The position numbers and the translations under genes are program-made. A model generated the notes under the pieces. The model saw only the letters and a program-made list of their open reading frames with translations. It did no database searches and was not told the origin of the DNA. Below, in pieces: positions 1-10,014 of a stretch of DNA of 64,000 bases (position 1 is its first letter; each line of letters starts with the position of its first letter). The DNA is from Pseudoalteromonas luteoviolacea NCIMB 1944 (GTDB lineage Bacteria; Pseudomonadota; Gammaproteobacteria; Enterobacterales; Alteromonadaceae): NCBI RefSeq assembly GCF_001625565.1, contig NZ_AUXS01000026.1, forward strand, positions 62,001-126,000, read 5' to 3'.

Positions 1-522
1 GAGCAGGCAAAACAAAAAATTGAGGCTTACTTGAATTACATTGAGAAAGCATCAGACACCTACCTAGATGGCGTATTGCTTAAAATAGCCAAACAACAAG
101 GTGATCAGCGCTTTTTTAAATATCTGCAAGATAAAACGCTTCAAAACCCCAAGCGCGCAGAAATTATACAGAGCTACATTGATTTTGGCTACTTTGGAGA
201 AATTAAAGAAAAGAAAAAAAGCGCAGATACACCAAGAAGTTATAAGCCTGTAGTCATCTTTAGCAAAGAATACGACTATCCAATTGAAGCTGCAAAACAA
301 GGTATTACCGGCAGCGTAACTTTAGAGTTTGACCTTAATGCGAAAGGCGAACCTGTTAATATTCGGGTAATTGAAGCAAGCCCTGAAGGCTACTTTGAAC
401 AAGCAGGGATAAATGCTTTAGAGCAATGGCGTTATAAAGTTAATCTCGACGATACAGGCAATGTGATTGAAGGAACAGGTATTCAAGTTCAGTTTGGATG
501 GAATTTAGGTTCCGGCCAATAA
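1..522 (+). CDS. TonB C-terminal domain protein (5' end outside window)
   Basis: The frame is open from base 1, so the gene continues to the left of the window; the first possible start (TTG at 31) is probably internal. About the last 80 residues match the TonB C-terminal fold: a YP-x-EA-x(3)-GI-x-GSV motif, then a 'NI-x-V' strand and a closing 'AL-x-QWRY' strand. TonB-like proteins couple inner-membrane energy to outer-membrane transport. The N-terminal membrane anchor is not visible, so it could also be a TonB-domain protein with another periplasmic role. Confidence 0.8.
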   Translation, partial: EQAKQKIEAYLNYIEKASDTYLDGVLLKIAKQQGDQRFFKYLQDKTLQNPKRAEIIQSYIDFGYFGEIKEKKKSADTPRSYKPVVIFSKEYDYPIEAAKQGITGSVTLEFDLNAKGEPVNIRVIEASPEGYFEQAGINALEQWRYKVNLDDTGNVIEGTGIQVQFGWNLGSGQ

Positions 523-595
523 CGGTTTTTTCGTTTGGAGGTGTCAGAGCCTGTCCAAATTAATTCAAACAATGAAACCCCATTAATAACACCTT

Positions 596-633
596 TGCAA
601 TAAAAGCTAGTTATATACCTAGCTTTTATTGCA
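596..633. terminator. Perfect 15-bp inverted repeat, probable terminator
   Basis: Arms 596-610 and 619-633 are perfect complements with an 8-nt loop. It lies between the convergent TonB-type and Nudix genes, where a bidirectional terminator is expected. The arms are A/T-rich, with T runs inside the stem rather than after it, so termination strength is uncertain. Confidence 0.55.
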
Positions 634-700
634 GAACAAACACGCTAGCTGTTGCGATGGCAATGGATACTCGCGATAGGACATGTCAGCTCATAAAGCT

Positions 701-1180
701 TTAGCCAACATTGAGTTCATTAACTTTGATGAACTTTGTCTCCATTGGCAAATTAACCAAGCCGTGCTGTAAAAATGTAGGTTTTAATTCGATACTGGAT
801 AAATCAGTCAAAGAGAACCATTTAAACTCAAGGTCGACCTCTTCTTCAATTCCACAAAAAACTTCCTTCATAGGGAAATGGTTCGGCTCACTGAGTTGCG
901 CCAAAAAGTAATTGGCAATTTCATGATATTGCTTATTTGAATACTCAAAAAAGTTTTCAACATACCAAAGGTGACGTTTTACGACTATTTCAACTCCCAG
1001 CTCTTCGAGCAACTCGCGATTTAACGTAGCATCCGAATTTTCAAAAAACTCTACTCTGCCGCCCGGCAGTGCCCAAAATGGATCGCCCACAGCCCTATGC
1101 AATAATACGTGATTGTCGTGAATAACAACCGCAACGCTTCGGAAGTTAAAACGGGCACTCCCTTGATCAAATTTCAGCAT
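701..1180 (-). CDS. Nudix hydrolase
   Basis: 159 aa from the ATG at 1180, chosen because AGGAG lies 7 nt upstream; an in-frame start at 1198 lacks this. A full Nudix box (G-x5-E-x7-RE-x2-EE-x-G) is visible, starting in 'LPGGRVEF' and ending 'RELLEELGV', which binds Mg2+ and cleaves nucleoside-diphosphate-linked compounds. The substrate cannot be told from sequence. It stands alone, convergent with the TonB-type gene. Confidence 0.88.
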   Translation of the reverse strand: MLKFDQGSARFNFRSVAVVIHDNHVLLHRAVGDPFWALPGGRVEFFENSDATLNRELLEELGVEIVVKRHLWYVENFFEYSNKQYHEIANYFLAQLSEPNHFPMKEVFCGIEEEVDLEFKWFSLTDLSSIELKPTFLQHGLVNLPMETKFIKVNELNVG

Positions 1181-1291
1181 ATCGATACTCCTAAACACAT
1201 CAGTCTATATAAGACTGAGACACAACTCGTGGTCGTCATATAAACCTCTAAATCATTAGTACCCAATTTAAATCGTTTATCCAAGCAATGT

Positions 1292-1747
1292 TTATTGTTC
1301 TAATAGGCTTTTATGATTAAAGAATTTTTTCACTGTATTACACACCTGACCCGGTTTTGCATTCATGTTTTTATAGTGATATTCAGTCGCGTATTCGCCC
1401 TTAGGAATGACCATATCAACAAACAACTCTGTTTCATTTAGGCGTTTAATCTTATCGCCAATTTTAGTGCCGTATTCAAGTAAAGTGTTGGTATTGTGTA
1501 TTGTCGAATGAATGACTCCGTTTTCGACTTTCCACTTATTCCAATACATATCCACTTCAAGTGAATAAACTAAAGAAAAAGATATTTCACACTTGTCACC
1601 TGATTTTTGATATTCAATAAAGCTATAGTCAACTTGCTTATTGTCATGATTGATGACCCATGTGCCGATTAAGTGATGAATACTATGGTTAGCTGACAGT
1701 ACGCATGAAGAAAATAAAAATAAAAACAGTGATGTTAAAGCTTTCAA
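1292..1747 (-). CDS. Secreted hypothetical protein
   Basis: 151 aa beginning with TTG, supported by a strong AGGAGG box about 6 nt upstream. A hydrophobic signal peptide (residues 1-18, ending near 'CVLSAN') precedes a small globular domain opening 'HLIGTWVI', reminiscent of lipocalin-like 'GTW' proteins, though I do not assign the family. Two cysteines in the mature part (in 'GDKCEIS' and 'GQVCNT') could form a disulfide. Likely periplasmic; function unknown. Confidence 0.65.
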   Translation of the reverse strand: MKALTSLFLFLFSSCVLSANHSIHHLIGTWVINHDNKQVDYSFIEYQKSGDKCEISFSLVYSLEVDMYWNKWKVENGVIHSTIHNTNTLLEYGTKIGDKIKRLNETELFVDMVIPKGEYATEYHYKNMNAKPGQVCNTVKKFFNHKSLLEQ

Positions 1748-1947
1748 AGTGCCTCCTTTTGCACTAAAACCTCGCCTTACTATCGAAGCGCTGCGAGTTA
1801 AGCGAGTTTATTTTCGCTTGTGAAAATAAAGTGACCTCTTGAATGAATTAGGTTTTGCTTGATATCTTTTGACCTGAGCATGTTCATTCATTACCTCCAA
1901 AGGTATTTTGAATAATGTGCAGCAGATGCTATAGCAAGAAGTTACAT

Positions 1948-2289
1948 TCACTTAGCTTTACATGAAAAAGAGATATCAGGCACTTTTGCTCTGAAGCCTA
2001 AATGGGCTTCATCGCAGCACAAACCAAATTCCCAAATCAAGCCCGATACCAACTGTGAATCAAACCGAATAATATCCCAAGGAAGATTGAGCTGTGCAAA
2101 TGCATTGACTTCGCCACTGGTGACTTCAAAATACATAATCTCAGACACTTCAAAAGTGGCCAAGGCTTCGTTGTCTAAATCATCCCAAGGAGCAACAACA
2201 AGCTTTAGTTCTGATTGTGATAACGACAATACCTTAAGGGCATGAGTGCCCAAAGAGCGAAATAATAATTCAGAAATATTCTTATCCAT
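1948..2289 (-). CDS. Hypothetical protein, 113 aa
   Basis: Soluble, acidic small protein with no signal peptide or membrane segment and no recognised motif. It ends with a cysteine-containing segment 'FGLCCDEAHLGF'. It sits in a run of minus-strand small genes (1.3-3.4 kb) but does not overlap its neighbours. Function unknown. Confidence 0.6.
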   Translation of the reverse strand: MDKNISELLFRSLGTHALKVLSLSQSELKLVVAPWDDLDNEALATFEVSEIMYFEVTSGEVNAFAQLNLPWDIIRFDSQLVSGLIWEFGLCCDEAHLGFRAKVPDISFSCKAK

Positions 2290-2357
2290 ATTTGTCTTCT
2301 TGGCTCAGCTAATACAATAAGATACTGAACTGCCGTTCACACTCTTTGGGCGTAACA

Positions 2358-2648
2358 CTATTGGTCAGTATGAATTGCGCTTTTTATTTTTCTATATTTT
2401 ACAAAACAGCCAATAAAACTTACCACACATACTGCTTTCAACGCTAACAGGCTAAAAGGGCGCCACCAGGCCCCTGTACTTGCTTCGATTATGTCTGATA
2501 TGCCAAAGGCAATAAAAGCTAATGAAGCAATTATGCTCACCGTGAAATAGGCGTCTTTATGGCCTTTTAAAAGCAAATTTATGATTAAAGTAAGCGCCAT
2601 GGCAAACCACAACATCGACTCAATATAGTTAAATTCCGCAATCGTCAT
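2358..2648 (-). CDS. Small membrane protein, 96 aa
   Basis: Three hydrophobic segments at about residues 8-27, 35-52 and 64-84 indicate an inner-membrane protein. Starts at ATG 2648. No family recognised. Confidence 0.65.
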   Translation of the reverse strand: MTIAEFNYIESMLWFAMALTLIINLLLKGHKDAYFTVSIIASLAFIAFGISDIIEASTGAWWRPFSLLALKAVCVVSFIGCFVKYRKIKSAIHTDQ

Positions 2649-2737
2649 CGCAAGTTCTCACCCATTATTATTGGCTCCCAAAAATAAACTCGACTGCATT
2701 TAAAGCCACCTTTCCGTATACCTAGCATGCGATGAGT

Positions 2738-3424
2738 TTACTCTTTAATATCGCATGTTTTAAGCTTAATGCTCAAAGGCCTAAACACGCATTCACTTAA
2801 TAACGCAGCATAAAATAAAACCACTAAATTGACGGATATCGCCCTTAGCAAGGAAAAGTTTTCATAGGTGTCAATATTGCTAAGTATTGCGATTAAGCCT
2901 ACAACTAAGCCGATCAATGCGCCACCATACAAGAACTTAACTTGGCTTTTATATAGTTCTGCCAGATATCTAGCTTTCTCTCCACCAACCATCTCTTCTG
3001 TGAATATGTATTTAAGCCCTGACAAAGACTTAAACATGCCATTTGTACCAAAAGTCACCATGGTTGCTGCATACAAAAATAAGATGAGAAATACGCCAGA
3101 AGTAACATCTAGATAATTTCGTAAGCTTGCACCGAGAAAAATCAACATGCCGACAGCACAAGATATCATTAACAATCCCACTAAACTTTTCATAATTACT
3201 TTCCTCGTCCACTTAATTTGAATGTCTGTTGAGGTTGCCTTCAGCGCTTGAGGAGAAAGTTCATACACAGATGCGAGTGCTAGCGTAGATTCAGCAGAAG
3301 CCTTACCGTCAGCTTCTATACGCTGAATTGTGCGTACAGATAAACCCGTTGCTTTGGCAAGTACTTCCTGTGACCAGCCTTTTTCTTTGCGTAGTGTCTT
3401 TAACTTATTTATTGAAAGAAACAA
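2738..3424 (-). CDS. XRE-family HTH regulator with C-terminal membrane domain
   Basis: 228 aa from the TTG at 3424, which has AAGGAG 6 nt upstream; the longer frame to 3517 has no such support. An XRE/Cro helix-turn-helix occupies residues 5-60 ('GWSQEVLAKATGLSVRTIQRIE'-type motif). About four hydrophobic segments follow, giving a membrane-tethered architecture known in HTH-plus-membrane regulators. It may sense a membrane or small-molecule signal; the target genes are not evident. Confidence 0.82.
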   Translation of the reverse strand: MFLSINKLKTLRKEKGWSQEVLAKATGLSVRTIQRIEADGKASAESTLALASVYELSPQALKATSTDIQIKWTRKVIMKSLVGLLMISCAVGMLIFLGASLRNYLDVTSGVFLILFLYAATMVTFGTNGMFKSLSGLKYIFTEEMVGGEKARYLAELYKSQVKFLYGGALIGLVVGLIAILSNIDTYENFSLLRAISVNLVVLFYAALLSECVFRPLSIKLKTCDIKE

Positions 3425-3780
3425 TTTGAGCTCCTTAAAAACTTTGAAAACAACGAACGTAATTATGCGCACGCCTCCTTTAACGTCTATTGCTATACAA
3501 CGACATTTAGACGCCACAGCATGACAAAGCTTTAAAGTCAGTACGTTATAAAAGGGTTGAATGCTTTTAGGTTACAATTAAAGGCGCCTGCTCAGATAGC
3601 CCAAGAAGTTACGCTCTGGTTAAATAAAATCACAATAGCTTGCGTGTGCCACTCACGACACTAGTAAATATTTAGGAGTAAAAGGCTCGATACTTCATGG
3701 GCTGCTTTCGAGCAATTGCTAATTAAGAAGATACGTGACATAAATAAGTAGCCCACTGTTATTTTGAAGGAGCAATATTC

Positions 3781-4938
3781 ATGATAAAAACCGCCATTCT
3801 ATTGCTAGTTACAGCCCAATTGATTGCATGCTCAAGCACAAAAACAAGTCCTGTAGAAACCATCCCGCCTGTTGAAAAATTATTTAACCATGCTGCTTTT
3901 GAACACCAACCCACAATTGACGAGCATGATATATTTTCTTTGCCCAAACAAGAGCAACATAAATTTTTGACTTACTATAATGCAGAGCTCAATAAAGGTA
4001 TTCGTCCAGACAGAGCTGTACTTAATTACCTCGAGCAACGCCTTGACCGATTTACTTTCGATGGCGCAACTCTAACAGCACGAGAATCTCTAGAAAAAAA
4101 CGAAGGCAATTGCATATCTCTGGCAATATTAACTCAGGCCTATGCATCGCTAGCGAAAATAGAAACCACATTTAGAGAAGTAGGCACGGTTCCTGTTTTT
4201 CGTAAAAACAACAATACCATATTGATCTCTAATCACTTTCGCACTAAATTGTTAGCGCCGAGTTCATCGAATGCAGCCAATCAATTTGAGATCATTCGCG
4301 CCGGCACAGTTGTCGACTATTTCCCTGCCCAAGACAGCTTTTTCATCGATACCGCTAGTTATGATGACCTAGTTGCTAAATATTATGCCAACAAAGCCGT
4401 TGATTCGCTGCTAGACAAGAATTTCAATAATAGCTATAGCTTTTTAATAAGTGCACTGAACTACAGCCCTAACGATGCGGAATTGATCAACGTCGCGGCA
4501 GTTTTACACCGTAGAAGAGGGCTACAAAACGACGCCCTAGAAATATTTAAATTTGCTGATAAACATCATTTGACTAGCCAAAACTTAATTTCGAACTATC
4601 TATCGTTAGCAAAAACCCAAGAAGATACACAGCTGGTCAATCACCTTGAGAACCTACTCGACAACAGCGTTTCGACTCCATTCGATAAAATTCAATTGGC
4701 GCAAAGGTCAATCAGAAAAGGAAGCTATAACAAAGCGATAAGAGAGCTAAAAGAAATCATTGTAGAAACGCCTTATATTCCAGAGCCCTATTTTGAGCTG
4801 GCACGTATTTATTATACTAAAGGCGATATAGAGAACACTGAGCGATTACTTGCGCTTGCAATCGAAAAGTCTTCAGATCCTCAAAAGCGCTCTCTGTTTC
4901 AAGCCAAACGTGACGCGATATCTAAAAGGAAGCATTAA
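3781..4938 (+). CDS. Lipoprotein with transglutaminase-like domain and TPR repeats
   Basis: 385 aa with GAAGGAG upstream. A lipobox (LIAC, Cys17) predicts an outer-membrane-anchored lipoprotein. Residues 75-160 hold a transglutaminase-like core with the candidate catalytic Cys in 'NEGNCISLA'. From about residue 200 the protein is helical with TPR-like repeats. Such proteins are predicted periplasmic scaffolds or proteases; the substrate is unknown. It is monocistronic, with a hairpin downstream. Confidence 0.78.
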   Translation: MIKTAILLLVTAQLIACSSTKTSPVETIPPVEKLFNHAAFEHQPTIDEHDIFSLPKQEQHKFLTYYNAELNKGIRPDRAVLNYLEQRLDRFTFDGATLTARESLEKNEGNCISLAILTQAYASLAKIETTFREVGTVPVFRKNNNTILISNHFRTKLLAPSSSNAANQFEIIRAGTVVDYFPAQDSFFIDTASYDDLVAKYYANKAVDSLLDKNFNNSYSFLISALNYSPNDAELINVAAVLHRRRGLQNDALEIFKFADKHHLTSQNLISNYLSLAKTQEDTQLVNHLENLLDNSVSTPFDKIQLAQRSIRKGSYNKAIRELKEIIVETPYIPEPYFELARIYYTKGDIENTERLLALAIEKSSDPQKRSLFQAKRDAISKRKH

Positions 4939-4945
4939 TGTGTGG

Positions 4946-4988
4946 TAGCTACATGTTGTAAATACCTAATCACATGTGGAGCTATTTT
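4946..4988 (+). terminator. Probable intrinsic terminator
   Basis: TAGCT-ACATGT pairs with ACATGT-(GG)-AGCTA, an 11-bp stem with a 2-nt bulge, followed by TTTTG. It lies 7 nt after the stop of the transglutaminase-like lipoprotein gene. Confidence 0.5.
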
Positions 4989-5153
4989 GTATGAGCGAAA
5001 TAGCTAATTTACATCGAATACTTCGCTCATATCAGGTTGGAAAACAGCCAATCGTTAAGGCGGCAAAGATCGACAAAGTTTAAGTCACACTGGCAACCTA
5101 CACAGCTTCGCTACCAAGCTCAATTCATGGGCCACATACCCTTTATCTTCGTA

Positions 5154-5597
5154 TTATTTGGCATACTGATGGCTGCGAACCTGTTGTCTAGTAAAGATTT
5201 TATTGGTAATTTTCCAGCCTTGGTTAAGCTTCAATAGCAGGAAATAGTCAGTATATACCATGTTACGGTTGGTAATTGTTGCTTTTGCCATAGCCGAGTC
5301 ACCCGTTACATCAATCGCGATTATCTCACCCACACGGTTGTTTTTTCTACCCTCTTCAATACCACTGATGTAGGTTTGTCCCGACCAGCGTTTAAACGCA
5401 CCGCTGCTGTCAACATACTGAAGCTCTAAACTGGGTAAAAATGCCTGTTCAACTAAGGCGGGCTTTCCTTGCGCAGTGCCATCAAAGTACCATTGAATCA
5501 CTTGCTTTATTTGTTCAATATCTTCATTTGCGCCAGCTGTGCTTATCTGCAACATACCAGCCAAAGACACCACCATTGCTTGAGTTATTCGTTTCAT
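5154..5597 (-). CDS. Secreted NTF2-like (putative lumazine-binding type) protein
   Basis: 147 aa with a signal peptide (cleavage after 'STAGA', about residue 23). The mature part has the NTF2-like pattern: an initial helix 'QIKQVIQWYFDGT', 'LQYVDSSG', then paired strands closing with 'LLKLNQGWKITNKIF'. It is close to the 'putative lumazine-binding' and SnoaL-like proteins, small cone-shaped domains that bind or convert small molecules. Periplasmic. Convergent with the lipoprotein gene to its left and divergent from the regulator gene to its right. Confidence 0.75.
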   Translation of the reverse strand: MKRITQAMVVSLAGMLQISTAGANEDIEQIKQVIQWYFDGTAQGKPALVEQAFLPSLELQYVDSSGAFKRWSGQTYISGIEEGRKNNRVGEIIAIDVTGDSAMAKATITNRNMVYTDYFLLLKLNQGWKITNKIFTRQQVRSHQYAK

Positions 5598-5768
5598 ATT
5601 TATTCCTTGTTTTCTTTAAAAATATACATATTGCAAGAAGATAGATTTTGGATTGTGGGGTAATGTACAATCTTGGTACGTCGCATGTCATGGCTGACAA
5701 GTGACCGAACGTGACTTTTAATTATTCGCATATTTATCAAACAATTATAAAAATTAAAAAGGAAGAAA

Positions 5769-7817
5769 ATGCGCTGGAAGTTAGGCCAATTTTATTTTGA
5801 TGCCAATAACAACATACTGAGCAAGGGGCAGCAAGAACACCTGCTAGAACCTAAAGTGGCTGAGCTATTGAGTTATTTTTGTCAAAACCCTCAGCGCGCG
5901 ATTAGTCGAGATGAGTTAATTGAACAAGTTTGGTTTGGACAGGTTGTAAGTGACAGCGCCATTAATCGCATGGTCGTAAAATTACGTAAGGCCCTTGACG
6001 ATAATAACAAAATAAAACGATTTGTCGTCACCGTGCCAAAAGTGGGTTATAAGTTTGCCATCAAAGTTGAAGCGACACCCCATGATGATGAGCTTCGTAT
6101 AGAATACCAAGCTGACAAGAAAACATTGCTACGCAAGCCAGCCCCTATTTTCAGCCCCAGATACTTCTACTTAGTACTGTTTTTCATCGCTGCTTGTATC
6201 ACATATACAGTATTTGTTGCTCAAACGGATAACCCCCCTACTTACATCGATGCTAAGGTTTCACCTTTATCTAGGCTCTCCACTACCCAATTCGAAGGGG
6301 CCATGTCTCCAGACCTACGATACTTAGCTTTTTCAGCGCCAACCGCCTTAGGTGTAAATCAGCTGCATATCCATGATAATCAAAGCAACATAACTCACAT
6401 AGTCAGCCCTGAAGGTGGAAAAGCCCATGATGCTTATTGGTCGGATGATGGGCAAAAGTTGTTTTATTTGTTTGACCACGGACAAGAGTGTGAGATCCAC
6501 CAAATAGACATATCAGAGGCAGTATTCAGCGCTCCCAAGGTTATATATCAATGTGCAGATAGTCAGCTTAAAACAGTGATTCATTTACCAGCAGAGCAAA
6601 AATTATTGTTCATTGAAAGAGATGCAGATTATGCACCTTGGCAAGCCTACAGCATGTCTTTAAACACTGTGGAAAAGCGAAAAGTTGCTCAGCCTATGGC
6701 CATGGGTAAAGGAAACTATTATCTAGATAGAGATAGAAAGACAAATCGCATCTTACTATTACAGGAATCGGCCCCTGGCATTAGCCAAGCTTTTGAATTG
6801 AACATCTCAGATAACACTTATCTTAGCTTATTGACCTTACCATATATGGTTCGCTCTGCACTGTGGGGCCATGATCTCAAAACCTTGGTTCACCCCGGGG
6901 AACATCCCTCATTTGATTTAGTGGCAACGAGTATAGCCTCAGGGCAGCAGCAAGTTTTATATAGTGATTCTAGACGCATTACAGATCTCAATCGGATCAA
7001 CAATGGTAAAGACTATTTGTTTTCGTCATACATAATAAACCGAGATATTCAAATTGATGGTGACGTTAATGGGCTATCTAATTCATCCGTGATGGATTAC
7101 CTTCCTGCAATTTCGAATGACGCTAAGCAGCTTGCATTCATCTCCAAGCGCTCCGGATATAGCAAGTTATGGCTGCAACACATTGGCACCAATCAACTGC
7201 GCTCAATTGAACTTGAAGATCAAGGGCGCTTATTTTATCACCTAGATTGGTCTTTTGATGATAAACGGCTCCTTGCCAATACAAATAAGGGGATGGTGAT
7301 ATACGATATAGAGCGCCTAGAAGTGCAAAAAGTGATTGATATCTCACAAACCGTTACGGCCGCAGGTTGGTACTCTGATGAGGAGATCCATTATAGCGAG
7401 TGGCACAAGCAAGGTTGGCAGCTCAACCTGCTCAACATAAAAACCAACCAACATCAGGTGCTGGATAAAGCATATGCCTTTGTGCTTGCAGACAAAATGT
7501 CTGACAAGATGCACTATGTGTATTTTGACCAGCAGCTATCTGCAACATGGCAAGGCACAGTGATAGATTCTAGTATTTGCTCAGATGTTTTGCGCCGATA
7601 CCGCATTAGTTGGCAGTTCCACAATAACCGACTTTATTGTCGAAACTCGCAAAGTAACGCCATAATAGCAATTGATAACAAGGGACAAACTTCGACTTTT
7701 CAACAAGCTAACGATATACCTTATCACTTTTCCGTATCACAACCTCATTGGGCAACTTGGCAAGTGTCATCTTATGTTAGCGATATAATAAGAACCAACT
7801 TTAGTGATAAGTCATAA
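5769..7817 (+). CDS. Membrane-bound winged-helix regulator with TolB-like propeller (CadC-like layout)
   Basis: 682 aa with AAGGAAG upstream. Residues 1-100 form an OmpR/PhoB-type winged helix ('EPKVAELLSYFCQNPQRAISRDEL', 'VGYKFA'). One transmembrane segment (about 132-152) follows. The periplasmic C-terminus, about 520 aa, has repeated 'SPDLRYLAF', 'SNDAKQLAFISKRSG', 'SFDDKRLLANT' motifs typical of PD40/TolB-like beta-propellers. The layout implies sensing outside and DNA binding inside. The DJ-1/PfpI gene downstream, same strand, is a plausible target or partner. Confidence 0.88.
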   Translation: MRWKLGQFYFDANNNILSKGQQEHLLEPKVAELLSYFCQNPQRAISRDELIEQVWFGQVVSDSAINRMVVKLRKALDDNNKIKRFVVTVPKVGYKFAIKVEATPHDDELRIEYQADKKTLLRKPAPIFSPRYFYLVLFFIAACITYTVFVAQTDNPPTYIDAKVSPLSRLSTTQFEGAMSPDLRYLAFSAPTALGVNQLHIHDNQSNITHIVSPEGGKAHDAYWSDDGQKLFYLFDHGQECEIHQIDISEAVFSAPKVIYQCADSQLKTVIHLPAEQKLLFIERDADYAPWQAYSMSLNTVEKRKVAQPMAMGKGNYYLDRDRKTNRILLLQESAPGISQAFELNISDNTYLSLLTLPYMVRSALWGHDLKTLVHPGEHPSFDLVATSIASGQQQVLYSDSRRITDLNRINNGKDYLFSSYIINRDIQIDGDVNGLSNSSVMDYLPAISNDAKQLAFISKRSGYSKLWLQHIGTNQLRSIELEDQGRLFYHLDWSFDDKRLLANTNKGMVIYDIERLEVQKVIDISQTVTAAGWYSDEEIHYSEWHKQGWQLNLLNIKTNQHQVLDKAYAFVLADKMSDKMHYVYFDQQLSATWQGTVIDSSICSDVLRRYRISWQFHNNRLYCRNSQSNAIIAIDNKGQTSTFQQANDIPYHFSVSQPHWATWQVSSYVSDIIRTNFSDKS

Positions 7818-7907
7818 AAAGTCATTTTTAATCATTGCAAGGTAACGTTTTAAAACTGCATGGTTGGCAATAATTATCCTGTCAAATTAAAACGATAGGA
7901 GAATTCT

Positions 7908-8639
7908 ATGTTTAAAGTTATCGGGTTGCTGTGGTTTATGCTATTAAGTGCTTTCACTGAGCAAGCTTTAGCAAATATGAATAACAGTGGAAAAGTGCTG
8001 TTTATTTTATCTGCTGACAAACATGGCTACTATTTGCCTGAAGTCGTTGAACCTTATCAACATATCATTAATAACGGGTATTCGGTCGAATTTGCCAGTC
8101 CAGACGGCAGGCCAGGCCGACCAGTTGCCTACAAGCTACTTTCTAAACAGGCTCAGGCTGACTACAAAATCATGCGAAAGAACAGCAATATTGACCTGCC
8201 AACACCATTAAAATCGATACAACCGAAAGACTACATCGCATTTTATGTTCCAGGTGGAGCAGGCCCTATGTTTGACCTTGCAGGGCACCCTGAAATGGCC
8301 AGATTATCCTTAGCATTTTTAGCCCAAGATAAGATCATTTCAGCCGTATGTCATGGTCCTGCAGCATTTGTAGATATAAAAAATGCAGACGGCAATTACC
8401 TAGTGTCTGGGCTCAAAGTTACAGCAAAATCAAACGCAGAAGAAGGACGTTGGGCACGGCAGAATTACGCTTTTTTATTACAAGATAAACTCCAAGCACA
8501 AGGCGCTCAATTTACGTATACTTCGCCGGGCGAGCCCTATGTCATTCACGATAATGGAGTGTTGACGGGCCAAAACCCTAAATCAGCACTTCCCACCGCC
8601 ATTGTTTTGATTAAATTATTGCAAAAAGATCGCTCTTAA
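7908..8639 (+). CDS. Secreted DJ-1/PfpI-family protein
   Basis: 243 aa with AGGAG 7 nt upstream. A signal peptide (residues 1-22) is followed by the DJ-1/PfpI fold. The candidate catalytic Cys lies in the nucleophile elbow 'AVCHGPAA', with the conserved 'VPGGAGPMFDLA' upstream. Homologues are Hsp31-type chaperones, glyoxalase III-like enzymes or peptidases, and this one should act in the periplasm. It lies 90 bp after the regulator. Confidence 0.87.
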   Translation: MFKVIGLLWFMLLSAFTEQALANMNNSGKVLFILSADKHGYYLPEVVEPYQHIINNGYSVEFASPDGRPGRPVAYKLLSKQAQADYKIMRKNSNIDLPTPLKSIQPKDYIAFYVPGGAGPMFDLAGHPEMARLSLAFLAQDKIISAVCHGPAAFVDIKNADGNYLVSGLKVTAKSNAEEGRWARQNYAFLLQDKLQAQGAQFTYTSPGEPYVIHDNGVLTGQNPKSALPTAIVLIKLLQKDRS

Positions 8640-8648
8640 GCTCAAGCA

Positions 8649-8666
8649 GCCTGCCACATGGCAGGC
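8649..8666 (+). terminator. Short GC-rich hairpin, possible terminator
   Basis: GCCTGCC pairs with GGCAGGC around a 4-nt loop, 10 nt after the DJ-1/PfpI stop. There is no T-run after it, so it is a weak candidate. Confidence 0.4.
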
Positions 8667-8807
8667 TCAATGGCATGAGTTGAGGCTTCAATGACTCGGC
8701 AACTATTAACATCTCTCGCGATTTAGTTATCAAAACGGTAATTTATTATCTCCAACCCTACAGTTTAAAAACAATAGCAATACCATTGCCACTCTAGGAC
8801 ATCTGAA

Positions 8808-9536
8808 TCATTCTGCCTTATAAACATCTTTGGTTTTAAGCATATCAAAAACCCGCTTCTCCCGAGTTTCGTCAAAGCCAACATCTTTAACATACGATTT
8901 GGGATTACAAAATGTGCCAAATAATAAATCCCACACCGCAAACCCATAGTTTTGAGCATGGTGTAAACTCTTGTGATGAACCCTATGCATTTCTGGGCGC
9001 TGGAGTACATACCCTAGCCAATACGGCGTTTTTAAATCCGCATGTATAAAAATATTGTACAGTGCTGCAAAAATTAAACTAACAGCAGTTCCTGACGCAT
9101 CGAGGCCCAATATAAAATAGCAACAAAAGGCATTTAAAAAAGTTGCTGCAGCCCCATCAAATGGGTGCATATAGAATGAAGTAAGCGCCTCAATACGCCT
9201 TGGGCTATGGTGTAACTGATGAAATGTTCGCCATAAAAAGTCAAATTTATGCATCGCTCTGTGCCACCAGTAGGCAACAAAACTAGTTAAGATAAAACCC
9301 AATACACCTTGAACAAAAAAGTGTATATCTCGAAACTCAAATATAGATACTTCACGAAATAGATCAACGAATAAAAGTCCTATGCCTATGGTCGAGAGTG
9401 ACTGAAATAAGCTGATAGAAGAAGCTAAAATCAGCCAGCGACGATCGCATTCATTCTTTGAAGCTGGCGCGATAACTTCTAACGTAAACACACCAAGAAA
9501 AGCGATGATGACAACAATCAGGGTGAGTAATTCCAT
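8808..9536 (-). CDS. Sterol desaturase / fatty acid hydroxylase family protein
   Basis: 242 aa with a GAGGT box upstream. Several transmembrane segments surround the three histidine clusters of the membrane di-iron hydroxylases: 'HRAMH' (HX3H), 'HQLHH' (HX2HH) and 'HRVHH' (HX2HH), the last near residue 200. Members hydroxylate or desaturate lipids in an O2-dependent reaction; the lipid substrate is unknown. Confidence 0.9.
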   Translation of the reverse strand: MELLTLIVVIIAFLGVFTLEVIAPASKNECDRRWLILASSISLFQSLSTIGIGLLFVDLFREVSIFEFRDIHFFVQGVLGFILTSFVAYWWHRAMHKFDFLWRTFHQLHHSPRRIEALTSFYMHPFDGAAATFLNAFCCYFILGLDASGTAVSLIFAALYNIFIHADLKTPYWLGYVLQRPEMHRVHHKSLHHAQNYGFAVWDLLFGTFCNPKSYVKDVGFDETREKRVFDMLKTKDVYKAE

Positions 9537-9762
9537 TTTGACCTCATATCCAACGTGATGGTATGAACAGTCTCAAAAACAACAGGTTAAATCAATTGTT
9601 TTTCACAAATGAGAAAACGGATCTAGCTTGTTTTCTCAATACCCATAATATGCATTTTTTAAAAACGCATCACGCCTTGGCAAGAGATAGATGCCTATGC
9701 GACGAGCCCTGTGCAATAAAATTTCTCATTGCACAAACCAGTATACCCTGTTCGATGTCAAA

Positions 9763-10014
9763 CTAACGGTGCTTGTATTGAGATGGACAATAACCTCGGC
9801 TAACGTCTTTACTGCGTAGCATGAAATGCTTCGTCTTGCGCCCGGACACTCTTGCACGCCAAAGCTTAAAACTAGACACTTTTAGCCTTTTGTTCATGAA
9901 CTCGATAACTTGCTTTTCATTGAGCCCAAACTGGAGCTCAATGGCTTCAAATGGAGTGCGATCTTCCCATGCCATTTCAATGATTCTAGATTCGTCCTCT
10001 GCTGAAAACTGCAT
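9763..10014 (-). CDS. TIGR03643/DUF2805-like small protein
   Basis: 83 aa, basic, with a GAGA-type SD upstream. The pattern 'IIEMAWEDRTPFEAIE', 'QFGLNE', 'FKLWRARV-x-GR' matches my memory of the TIGR03643/DUF2805 family. Helical and possibly nucleic-acid binding; function unknown. Confidence 0.75.
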   Translation of the reverse strand: MQFSAEDESRIIEMAWEDRTPFEAIELQFGLNEKQVIEFMNKRLKVSSFKLWRARVSGRKTKHFMLRSKDVSRGYCPSQYKHR